From assembly GCF_013137895.1 (NCBI RefSeq), contig NZ_CP053538.1, positions 433,501 to 497,500 of the forward strand: a stretch of 64,000 bases of DNA. The letters run 5' to 3'. The translations under genes and the position numbers were made by a program. The number at the start of each line of letters is the position of its first letter. Position 1 is the stretch's first letter. The notes under the pieces are model-generated. The model did not search any database. It saw nothing but the letters and a program-made list of their open reading frames with translations, and was not told the DNA's origin. The stretch is from Hymenobacter taeanensis (lineage in GTDB: Bacteria; Bacteroidota; Bacteroidia; Cytophagales; Hymenobacteraceae). Shown in pieces: positions 42,438-49,645 of this stretch.

Positions 42438-45041
42438 TTACTGGCCTACCATGAAAATGGCATTGCCGAAGAGCAGCTTCCCCCCTTGCCAGAAGGCCCG
42501 GAACAGAGGGTTGTCGCCGAGGTAAACTACCTGGCCCCGGCCTAAATCCTGGGTACCAAGCACAAACGTATCATTCAACACGCGCTGGGCTTTGCTGCCC
42601 GCAAAACCAGCCGCATAGCTGTTCTTCTTCAGTACGCCTACGTTCCAGCCTCCAGTGGGCATGAAGCGGTAATTGGGCACATCACGTAGCAGAGCGTAGT
42701 AGGTGTCGCCGTAGCCGAAAGCCAAGGGGTGCGTATTGTCGAGCTGAACGCGGTAAACGCTGCCCTGCACCCGCTCACCAATCTGCTCCCGCTCTGCATC
42801 GGCATATTTGCGCAGTGCGGCGTATGGGCTGGCCTTTTTGGCTGCTGTAGAGTCAGCGGGCTTTGTTTTCAGGAGAAAATCTTTTTTGCCAGCCAGGAAG
42901 CGTGAAGCCCCCTCCAGGGCTACCAGCTTGCCACCAGCCCGCACCCAGGCTTTCACGTTTTCCAGGTTACGCTCCGCCAGAATATCGGCATAGCTACCAT
43001 CCGGCAGAATAAGTACGTCGAATTTTGCCAACGGTACGGTGCTGAAGTAGTCTGTTCCGATAACCGTAATGGGATAGCCCAGTTGCTGCTCGAAGAAATG
43101 CCATACTTCGCCAAAAGCTGTGGCATCTACGCCGGGGCCGGCAAGCACAGCTACATTTGCCTGCTTAATGGGTCGTACTGAGCGTGAGCCTAAGTCGCCG
43201 CCGCTGGTAGAGAAGCCCGACTGCACAGCTTGCACCACAACTCCCGCAGAGTCGGCCTGGGCCCGCACTAGCTGGTCGAACCGGGCGCCGAGGCCCTCGT
43301 TGCCGGTACGCGTGATAACAACCGTACCCCGCTGATACTTCTGGCCTTCGGTTTCAAACGGCTCTTCAGCCACACGAACTTTCACGCCCTGCTGCAGCAA
43401 ACGCCCCAGAAAACGCACGTCCTGCAGGCTGTTCCAGCGGGCCAGGTAGGCGTATGGGCGCTCTGTGGGCGCAGCCGCGCTTCCCTTTACGGTTGCAGCC
43501 GACGGCTGCGAGCCAGCTGCCTCAACCCGGCTTTTCAGGGCGTAAGCTTTCAAGCCAAAAGCATAGGGCAAGGACCATGACGTGAGGTCATAGGTCAGGG
43601 AGTCTTCGAGTACTGATTTTGGCTCAAACAGCACCTTTACCAGCGTTGATTTGGGCTGGTACATGCTCACCACTACATCGTGCGGCTCAATCTGCACGTT
43701 GTCGGTTTTGCCGGTGGTGTAATCAAAGCCTTTGAGTTTGCTGCGCTTAGTGGCAAAGCCATAGGTAATCTGCTGCCGGTCGAGGTACTGCGTGAGCGCA
43801 CGCACCTGGCCCGGGTCGCCGCTACCAGCCAGTACAAACGATTTGTATTCGCCTTTGGGGTTAGTACGAGCATTGGTATAGAAGTTCTCAAACTCCTTGA
43901 TCAGATCATTGTGGCGGTCAGCGGCGGCCTGAATAGTGGCGAGGCTGGTGGCGTGGTGATGCGCAATGCGCTGGGCCAGGGTAAGCGTGTCGCCATCGGC
44001 TTTGGTGTAGCGAATACCGGCCGGGCCGCCTCCACCCTGCTCGTAGGTCATGCCAATGGCCCCATTAAAGGACGGCCAAGTGTCACCGTAGAAGGGAGCG
44101 AACAGGTCATAGGTCTCGCGGGTGAAGTATAGCCAGCCGTTCTTGTCAAATACCTGCCGGTTATAGTCGCCAATGATATTCTGGAACTTGCGCTGCCACT
44201 CGGTCAGGTCCGCGTGAAAGGGCTTGGCAGCCGGCGAAAAGTAGTACGGGTTGTTGGGCCCCATTTCGTGAAAATCGGCATGTACCTGCGGGAGCCACTG
44301 GTTATACACCACTATGCGCTGCCGGCTTTCCTGCTGCGTTTGCCACGCCCAGTCACGGTTCAGGTCGAAGTAGTAATGGTTGTAGCGCCCCCCAGGCCAG
44401 GGCTCATGGTGCTCCCAGGAATAAGGAGAAGCATTGGCCTGCTGGTTGCGCACCCGGTTATACCACATGGCGTACCGGTCGCGGCCATCGGGGTTTACGC
44501 AAGGGTCAATGATAACTACCAGGTTCTGCAGCCACTGCTGCATCTGCTGGTTTTGTGGGTTGGCTAAGTCATAGAGCACCTCCATCACCGCCTCCGACGA
44601 TACCGCCTCGTTGCCGTGCACGTTGTAGCTCAGCCATACCACGGCCGGCTGCTGTCGCTGTACCGTGCCTTTTTCAAGACCCGTCATGCGCAGGTTGTTG
44701 TGCCGAATGTCCTCCAGGCGGTTCAGGTTATCGGGCGTAGCCACGTATACCAGCTCCAGGGGGCGGTTTTCATAGGTTTTACCGTAGCGCTGCAGCTTCA
44801 TCTGGCTAGGTGAGTGCTGCACTACGTGCTCTACGTAGCTGAGCAATGCCGCGTGCGGCGTAAACTGCGTACCGAGCTCATACCCTAGAAACTGAGCAGG
44901 AGTTAGCAAAGGACCTTGAGTAGCCGGGGCCGGGGATTGGGCGAAGAGCCGGGGTGCCCACAAGAGCAGAAGCAGCAAGTAGGCAGCTCGAAAGCGAGAA
45001 TGTAACACAGAACGAAAAATTGTGCAGGCTGTAGCCCGCAT
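42438..45041 (-). CDS. Secreted M14 family zinc carboxypeptidase
   Basis: An 867-residue protein. ATG 45041 gives a signal peptide (SRFRAAYLLLLLLWAPRLFAQ); an in-frame stretch running on to 45290 covers the divergent promoter region and is rejected. M14 features: zinc ligands in YNVHGNEAVSSE (HxxE), IIDPCVNPDGRDRY for substrate binding, and the later zinc His in QVHADFHEMG. The catalytic Glu is not assigned. The C-terminal half contains a class I amidotransferase-like fold (FDVLILPDGSYADI, WVRAGGKLVALEG), common in the long secreted M14 group of Bacteroidota. It cleaves C-terminal residues of peptides, outside the cytoplasm. It is divergent from the CocE-type hydrolase gene at 45216. Confidence 0.9.
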   Translation of the reverse strand: MRATACTIFRSVLHSRFRAAYLLLLLLWAPRLFAQSPAPATQGPLLTPAQFLGYELGTQFTPHAALLSYVEHVVQHSPSQMKLQRYGKTYENRPLELVYVATPDNLNRLEDIRHNNLRMTGLEKGTVQRQQPAVVWLSYNVHGNEAVSSEAVMEVLYDLANPQNQQMQQWLQNLVVIIDPCVNPDGRDRYAMWYNRVRNQQANASPYSWEHHEPWPGGRYNHYYFDLNRDWAWQTQQESRQRIVVYNQWLPQVHADFHEMGPNNPYYFSPAAKPFHADLTEWQRKFQNIIGDYNRQVFDKNGWLYFTRETYDLFAPFYGDTWPSFNGAIGMTYEQGGGGPAGIRYTKADGDTLTLAQRIAHHHATSLATIQAAADRHNDLIKEFENFYTNARTNPKGEYKSFVLAGSGDPGQVRALTQYLDRQQITYGFATKRSKLKGFDYTTGKTDNVQIEPHDVVVSMYQPKSTLVKVLFEPKSVLEDSLTYDLTSWSLPYAFGLKAYALKSRVEAAGSQPSAATVKGSAAAPTERPYAYLARWNSLQDVRFLGRLLQQGVKVRVAEEPFETEGQKYQRGTVVITRTGNEGLGARFDQLVRAQADSAGVVVQAVQSGFSTSGGDLGSRSVRPIKQANVAVLAGPGVDATAFGEVWHFFEQQLGYPITVIGTDYFSTVPLAKFDVLILPDGSYADILAERNLENVKAWVRAGGKLVALEGASRFLAGKKDFLLKTKPADSTAAKKASPYAALRKYADAEREQIGERVQGSVYRVQLDNTHPLAFGYGDTYYALLRDVPNYRFMPTGGWNVGVLKKNSYAAGFAGSKAQRVLNDTFVLGTQDLGRGQVVYLGDNPLFRAFWQGGKLLFGNAIFMVGQ

Positions 45042-45215
45042 AGTACAAGTAGAACCCAAAGAAAGCAGAAAGTAGCGTGGCAAAAGATACAAAGCCCGTA
45101 AAGCTTGCGCCTGCTCCGTGCAAGATTCTAGCATAAGCCTCGCTGGGCACTTTGATGTCAGCAAATTCAGGAAATAGGAAGTAGATTGGGCTTCATCGCC
45201 ACCTTTCATTCTATT

Positions 45216-47153
45216 ATGTCCCACTTCTTCCCTCATGCGGCTACGCTCACGGGCCTGTTGCTGGCCAGCACCCTCAGTGGCTACGCACAATCGGCAATTA
45301 CGTATCCGGTAACGTCAGAAGCCGAAAAGGCTCAGCTGGCCATTACTGTAGCCGATACGGCCTACATTCAGCAGCACTACACCAAAACGGAATATCAGAT
45401 TCCGATGCGGGATGGCGTTAAGCTCTACACCGTAGTGTATGCCCCCAACGATGCCGATAAGGTTCGTTACCCGATAATGCTCAACCGTACGCCCTACGCC
45501 GTAGGTCCCTACGGAGCCGGCAAGTACAAATATTCCTTGGGGCCCAGCAGCACCATGATGCACGAGGGCTACATCTTTGCTTATCAGGATGTGCGGGGCC
45601 GCTACATGTCAGAGGGCCAGTTTGTGGATGTGCGCCCCGAAAAGGACACGCATAAGGGCAAGAATGATATTGATGAAGGTACTGACACCTTTGATACCAT
45701 TGCCTGGCTGCTGAAGCATGGCCCCAAGAACAATGGCCGCGTAGGCCAGTGGGGCATTTCCTACCCCGGCTACTACACGGCCACCGGCTTGCTCAGCCGC
45801 CACCCGGCCCTAAAGGCCTCCTCACCGCAGGCCCCTATTGCCGACTGGTTTTGGGACGATTTCCACCACAACGGCGCCTTCTTCCTGCCGCACGCCTTCA
45901 ATTTCCTAGCTTCCTTCGGCCTGGCCCGGCCTCAGCCTACTCCTACCGGCAACCCTAGCTTCAAACACGGCACTCCCGATGGGTACGATTTCTTCCTGAA
46001 AATGGGCCCGCTGAAGAATGCCGATGCCAACTACTACAAAGGCAAAGTGGCCTTCTGGAACGAGATGGCCAGCCACCCGAACTACGATGAGTTTTGGCAG
46101 GCTCGCAACTTACGCCCTCACCTCAAAGATCTTAATAAAGGTACGGCCGTGCTGACGGTAGGTGGTTTTAACGATGCCGAAGACCTATTCGGGGCGCTAA
46201 AGATTTACGAGAGCATTGAAAAGCAGAACCCCGGCATGCGCAATGGCTTGGTAATGGGCCCGTGGGTGCATGGTGGCTGGGCCCGCGGCACCGGCGAGAT
46301 GGTGGGCAATGTGGCCTACGGGGAGTCGCCCTCCCTGTATTACCAGAAAGAGATTGAAGCGCCCTTTTTCAAGTCGTACCTGAAGGATGGCAAGCCCGCT
46401 GCCACGCCTGAGGCTACGGTGTTTGAGAGCGGCACCAACCGCTGGCGCACCTTTGAAGCCTGGCCCCCCAAGGAAGCCAAAGAGCGCACGCTCTACTTCC
46501 AGGCCGCGGGCAAGATTGGGTTTGATAAACCCGCTAGCGGCTCAGAGTATGACCAGTACCTCAGCGACCCGGCTCACCCCGTACCGTTCTCTGAGGCCAC
46601 CACCACCGGCATGACCCGCGAGTACATGACCGACGACCAGCGCTTCGCCAGCCGCCGCCCCGATGTACTCACGTATCAGACAGAACCACTCACGGAAGAC
46701 ATGACTCTGGCTGGCCCCATTCAGGCGCTATTGCAGGTTGCCACCACGGGTACCGATGCTGATTGGGTAGTCAAGATCATTGATGTGTACCCTGACGATA
46801 CCCCGAACAACCCGCGCACCAACCCGGCCGTGAAGCTGGGCGGCTACCAGCAAATGGTTCGTTCGGAAGTAATGCGAGGCCGGTTCCGCAACAGCTTCTC
46901 CAAGCCTGAAGCGTTTGTACCGGGCCAGGTGACGGCAGTACCCTTTACGGTGCAAGACCTCTGCCACACCTTTCAAAAGGGCCACCGCCTCATGGTGCAG
47001 GTGCAGAGTTCCTGGTTCCCGCTCGTAGACCGGAACCCACAGACTTTTGTGCCCAACATTTTTGAGGCGGACGAGAAAGACTTTCAGACCGCTACGCACC
47101 GCTTGTACCACTCGCCAGAACATACTTCTCAGCTCACCGTGAAAGTGCTCTAG
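45216..47153 (+). CDS. Secreted CocE/NonD family hydrolase
   Basis: A 645-residue alpha/beta hydrolase with a signal peptide (PHAATLTGLLLASTLSGYAQ). Family hallmarks: MRDGVKLYTVVYAPND, YPIMLNRTPYAVGPYG, QDVRGRYMSEGQF, the nucleophile motif QWGISYPGYY (Ser), and a C-terminal X-Pro dipeptidase-type jelly roll (LAGPIQALLQVATTGTDADW, HRLMVQVQSSWFPLVDRNP). It probably hydrolyses acyl-peptide, ester or amide substrates outside the cytoplasm; glutaryl-7-ACA acylase relatives exist. ATG 45216 is chosen over a TTG at 45186. It shares a 174-bp divergent region with the M14 peptidase, so both may serve peptide use. A 62-bp palindrome follows. Confidence 0.92.
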   Translation: MSHFFPHAATLTGLLLASTLSGYAQSAITYPVTSEAEKAQLAITVADTAYIQQHYTKTEYQIPMRDGVKLYTVVYAPNDADKVRYPIMLNRTPYAVGPYGAGKYKYSLGPSSTMMHEGYIFAYQDVRGRYMSEGQFVDVRPEKDTHKGKNDIDEGTDTFDTIAWLLKHGPKNNGRVGQWGISYPGYYTATGLLSRHPALKASSPQAPIADWFWDDFHHNGAFFLPHAFNFLASFGLARPQPTPTGNPSFKHGTPDGYDFFLKMGPLKNADANYYKGKVAFWNEMASHPNYDEFWQARNLRPHLKDLNKGTAVLTVGGFNDAEDLFGALKIYESIEKQNPGMRNGLVMGPWVHGGWARGTGEMVGNVAYGESPSLYYQKEIEAPFFKSYLKDGKPAATPEATVFESGTNRWRTFEAWPPKEAKERTLYFQAAGKIGFDKPASGSEYDQYLSDPAHPVPFSEATTTGMTREYMTDDQRFASRRPDVLTYQTEPLTEDMTLAGPIQALLQVATTGTDADWVVKIIDVYPDDTPNNPRTNPAVKLGGYQQMVRSEVMRGRFRNSFSKPEAFVPGQVTAVPFTVQDLCHTFQKGHRLMVQVQSSWFPLVDRNPQTFVPNIFEADEKDFQTATHRLYHSPEHTSQLTVKVL

Positions 47154-47164
47154 GCCAACCGCAT

Positions 47165-47226
47165 TACCCCGTAACCCAGAAGGAGCCGCCATGCTAGCAT
47201 GGCGGCTCCTTCTGGGTTACGGGGTA
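47165..47226. terminator. 62-bp perfect palindrome between convergent genes
   Basis: Bases 47165-47195 and 47196-47226 are exact reverse complements with no spacer, centre CCATGCTAGCATGG. It starts 12 bp after the CocE-type gene stop and ends 8 bp before the stop of the minus-strand gene at 47234. As RNA it folds into a stem of about 29 bp. There is no T-run. Bidirectional terminator is the simplest reading, but the perfection and length are unusual. Confidence 0.75.
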
Positions 47227-47233
47227 TTTCAAC

Positions 47234-47494
47234 TTACATGCGAGGCACGTTATAAAAATCCATTTCCTGTGGCTTCTCCTTCAACTCATACAATACCCCC
47301 TCCGATACTCCCCTCCCAAACAGACTAAGCCCGGCATTGAGTACGACCAAGGCGGCCGTGCCAGCGGCTACCCACTCTGAAGTGGGCGCTTTTCTTCGTT
47401 TTTTATCAGCGGCCCACTGCACTAAGCAGGTACCTAACCCCACAACTACCAGTCCGGCGGGGGCAAACGTGAGCCATTTTTTCTTGTGCGTCAT
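47234..47494 (-). CDS. Small membrane protein, unknown
   Basis: An 86-residue protein from ATG 47494 (MTHKKKWLTFAPAGLVV) with two hydrophobic segments: LTFAPAGLVVVGLGTCLVQW and WVAAGTAALVVLNAGLSLFG, separated by a basic loop DKKRRKAPTS. The tail RMDFYNV-like end is polar. I do not recognise a family. It is transcribed towards the 62-bp palindrome. Start chosen for the KKK cytoplasmic N-terminus; a longer frame to 47539 overlaps a promoter for the opposite gene. Product is likely an inner-membrane hairpin protein. Confidence 0.65.
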   Translation of the reverse strand: MTHKKKWLTFAPAGLVVVGLGTCLVQWAADKKRRKAPTSEWVAAGTAALVVLNAGLSLFGRGVSEGVLYELKEKPQEMDFYNVPRM

Positions 47495-47547
47495 AGGAGT
47501 GTGCGAATGTATCAGGAGGAGTAGTGAAGATGGCGCCAATTCCGGAG

Positions 47548-47581
47548 TTGAACAAGGCCTGTAGATACAATCGTACCTTTG
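47548..47581 (+). promoter_or_regulatory. Promoter of the gene at 47648
   Basis: TTG at 47548-47550 and TACCTTTG at 47574-47581, with a 23-base spacer, match the Bacteroidota promoter. The leader to ATG 47648 would be about 60 bases. Confidence 0.6.
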
Positions 47582-47647
47582 GGCCTGAATGTTTCGCCTT
47601 GGCCGCTATCTTTTCGCGGCGCTAGGCCTCTCCCCCGACTTTTTACT

Positions 47648-48127
47648 ATGCCTTACCCTTACGAACAACTGCTGCAGGTAGCCTTCCCGGAGGCGGCTGA
47701 TGCTAAGCGCTTCCTCTCACCGGCTACTCTGGCGGCTTACGACACTTTCCGGCAGGCCACTAGCACTGATATTGCGTTCCGCTTTGAGCGGGTACGCTTA
47801 GGAGTAGCACTGGCCCTGATGAAGCTTCTTGCTGACCTAGGCGACCATGAAGAAAGCCGCCGCGTGATGGACGTACTACACCGCGCTTTAGCGTCTCGCT
47901 CCGTTAAGGAAATTGATGCTACCATCACCAAAGAGGCTAAAGTGTTTGAGAAGCTCTACACCAATCTATATGTAAATGAGGATGGTGAACTGCTGCTAGG
48001 CCTCTTTGAGCGCACCCTCGACGCTGACACTCAGCCCCTCATGGATGGTGTTATTAGAGAAGCTCTGGAAGTGGCCGCTGCACTTGACTTCAGCCACTAT
48101 GATGAGGACGAGGATGATCAGGAATAG
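47648..48127 (+). CDS. Helical acidic protein of unknown function
   Basis: A 159-residue protein with no signal or membrane segment. Begins MPYPYEQLLQVAFPEAADAKRF; predicted all helix, with VKEIDATITKEAKVFEKLYTN and an acidic C-terminus (HYDEDEDDQE). I know no family. ATG 47648 is chosen over an in-frame TTG 23 codons upstream because the latter lies on the promoter -10 box. A promoter is visible upstream and a bidirectional terminator downstream, so it is a single-gene unit. Cytoplasmic location is likely. Confidence 0.7.
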   Translation: MPYPYEQLLQVAFPEAADAKRFLSPATLAAYDTFRQATSTDIAFRFERVRLGVALALMKLLADLGDHEESRRVMDVLHRALASRSVKEIDATITKEAKVFEKLYTNLYVNEDGELLLGLFERTLDADTQPLMDGVIREALEVAAALDFSHYDEDEDDQE

Positions 48128-48162
48128 GGCCTGACTGGCCTAGCACCGTAGGTATATCAACA

Positions 48163-48199
48163 AAAAAGGGCCGCAACGATATTCGTTGCGGCCCTTTTT
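48163..48199. terminator. Bidirectional terminator
   Basis: A 17-bp perfect stem (48163-48179 with 48183-48199), loop TAT, with AAAAA and TTTTT ends. It lies between the convergent gene ends at 48127 (+) and 48216 (-). Confidence 0.93.
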
Positions 48200-48215
48200 A
48201 CTTGGTGCAGATGAC

Positions 48216-49625
48216 TTAGTAGCCAGGGTTCTGCACCAGGGTTGTGTTCACGTTAGTCTCCCGGAAGGGAATAGGCAACACCAACCGGTCGCTGGTGATA
48301 GGGAACGTAGTGGCAGGGTTTGAGCCAGTAGCAGGAATAAAGATGTCCGTGCCGGTGCGCTTCAGGTCATGAATGCGGAACCCCTCAAAAGCCAGCTCCA
48401 GCTGACGCTCCCGTAGAATTGTGGCTAGTGAAAGCTGAGCCAAAGTCAGTGGGGTAGCTCCCGAACGGTTCCGGATACGGTTAATATCTGCTAAAGCATC
48501 GGTGAGGTTACCTGCTCTGAAAGCAGCCTCAGCCCGGATCAGGTACATTTCAGCAAGCCGAATCACTGGAATATTCTGGCCATATGTAGTGTACTTGCCA
48601 GAGCGCAATACCCCAGCCCGAGTACCGGTGCCTACATACAAAAGCCCGGCTTCACCTCGAGCATCAGTAGGCCCGTACTGGGCGGCAAATGCTGGTAGCA
48701 CCTGAATATCCCCACGCCCGAGCTGGCCAATGCTGGCAAAGTGAGTAGCTAGGCCACTGTTGGAAGTGCCGGCGTTGTTCTGATCATTCTGCTGGATTTC
48801 CAGCAGGGTCTCAGAGGAGTTGCGGTTTGTGAATACCGACTGCAGCGTGGGCGAAAGCGCTTTGCCGCTGTTTTTGATAACATCATCGGCCAGAGCACCT
48901 GCCTGCACAAAATTGCTCTGCTGCAGGTACACCCGGGCCAGCAGGGCTTTGGCCGTGTAGCTGGAAGCACGCGTACCGTTGCTCTTGGGCAGCAATGCAA
49001 TAGCCTTGGTCAGGTCTTCAATTACCTGAGTGTATACCTGCTCAACAGTGGCGCGGGGCTGCAGAGTAGAAGCTTGCTCTACGGTCTTTACAGGAACCAA
49101 ATTGAGTGGCACACCCAATTGGGTGTTGCCTCCGCCAGCTTGGTACTGCTTGGCATACAAGCGCACCAGTTCAAAGTGCATATCGGCGCGCACGAAACGG
49201 GCCTCCCCTTCATACTGCGACTTCAGGCTGGCAGTAGATACTACCGGCAGTGCATCAATAATCAGGTTGGCCTGATTAATGGCCTGGTAAGCGGCCCGCC
49301 AGATACCTTCTGCCGTTGTATTCTGAGAGTTGGTAGTGCGGTTAGCCAGCTGAATAAAGTTCTGGAATGAGCCCTGGAAGCGAATGTAATTGTTCACCGC
49401 CATCAGTTCAGGTACCAGAATAAGGTTGGTACCGTACAGGTTGGGGTCATCGAGGCGGGCATACATACCTACCACGGCACTACCTACATTCGACTCATTG
49501 TTCAATGCCGTTGCCGCATCTACTGACTGGTAAGGGTCAATATTGAGTTGCTTTTCGCAGGAGGCCAGGCCCAGGCTAAGACCTAGTGCCAACACGGCGG
49601 CTGATCGAGAAAATATCGTTTTCAT
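48216..49625 (-). CDS. RagB/SusD family nutrient-uptake lipoprotein
   Basis: A 469-residue SusD-type lipoprotein. Signal KTIFSRSAAVLALGLSLGLASC with lipobox LASC places the protein on the outer leaflet of the outer membrane as lid of the SusC partner. Typical features: NIDPYQSVDAATALNNESNV, TPR-like helices (YTAKALLARVYLQQSNFVQA), RLAEMYLIRAEAAFRAGN, ADINRIRNRSG, and LRERQLELAFEGFRIHDLKR, plus the terminal NPGY. Ligand specificity cannot be read. The start is 20 bp behind the susC-type gene. No hydrolase or ECF-sigma/anti-sigma gene lies beside it, so the pair does not form a classical polysaccharide-utilisation locus in this window. Confidence 0.95.
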   Translation of the reverse strand: MKTIFSRSAAVLALGLSLGLASCEKQLNIDPYQSVDAATALNNESNVGSAVVGMYARLDDPNLYGTNLILVPELMAVNNYIRFQGSFQNFIQLANRTTNSQNTTAEGIWRAAYQAINQANLIIDALPVVSTASLKSQYEGEARFVRADMHFELVRLYAKQYQAGGGNTQLGVPLNLVPVKTVEQASTLQPRATVEQVYTQVIEDLTKAIALLPKSNGTRASSYTAKALLARVYLQQSNFVQAGALADDVIKNSGKALSPTLQSVFTNRNSSETLLEIQQNDQNNAGTSNSGLATHFASIGQLGRGDIQVLPAFAAQYGPTDARGEAGLLYVGTGTRAGVLRSGKYTTYGQNIPVIRLAEMYLIRAEAAFRAGNLTDALADINRIRNRSGATPLTLAQLSLATILRERQLELAFEGFRIHDLKRTGTDIFIPATGSNPATTFPITSDRLVLPIPFRETNVNTTLVQNPGY

Positions 49626-49645
49626 CAGAAAAGAAAGTCAGAGAA

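Noticed and set aside
42438..45290. Longer N-terminus for the M14 peptidase (start near 45290)
   Set aside because: The extra 83 residues precede a clear signal peptide and would cover the promoter region of the divergent hydrolase gene.
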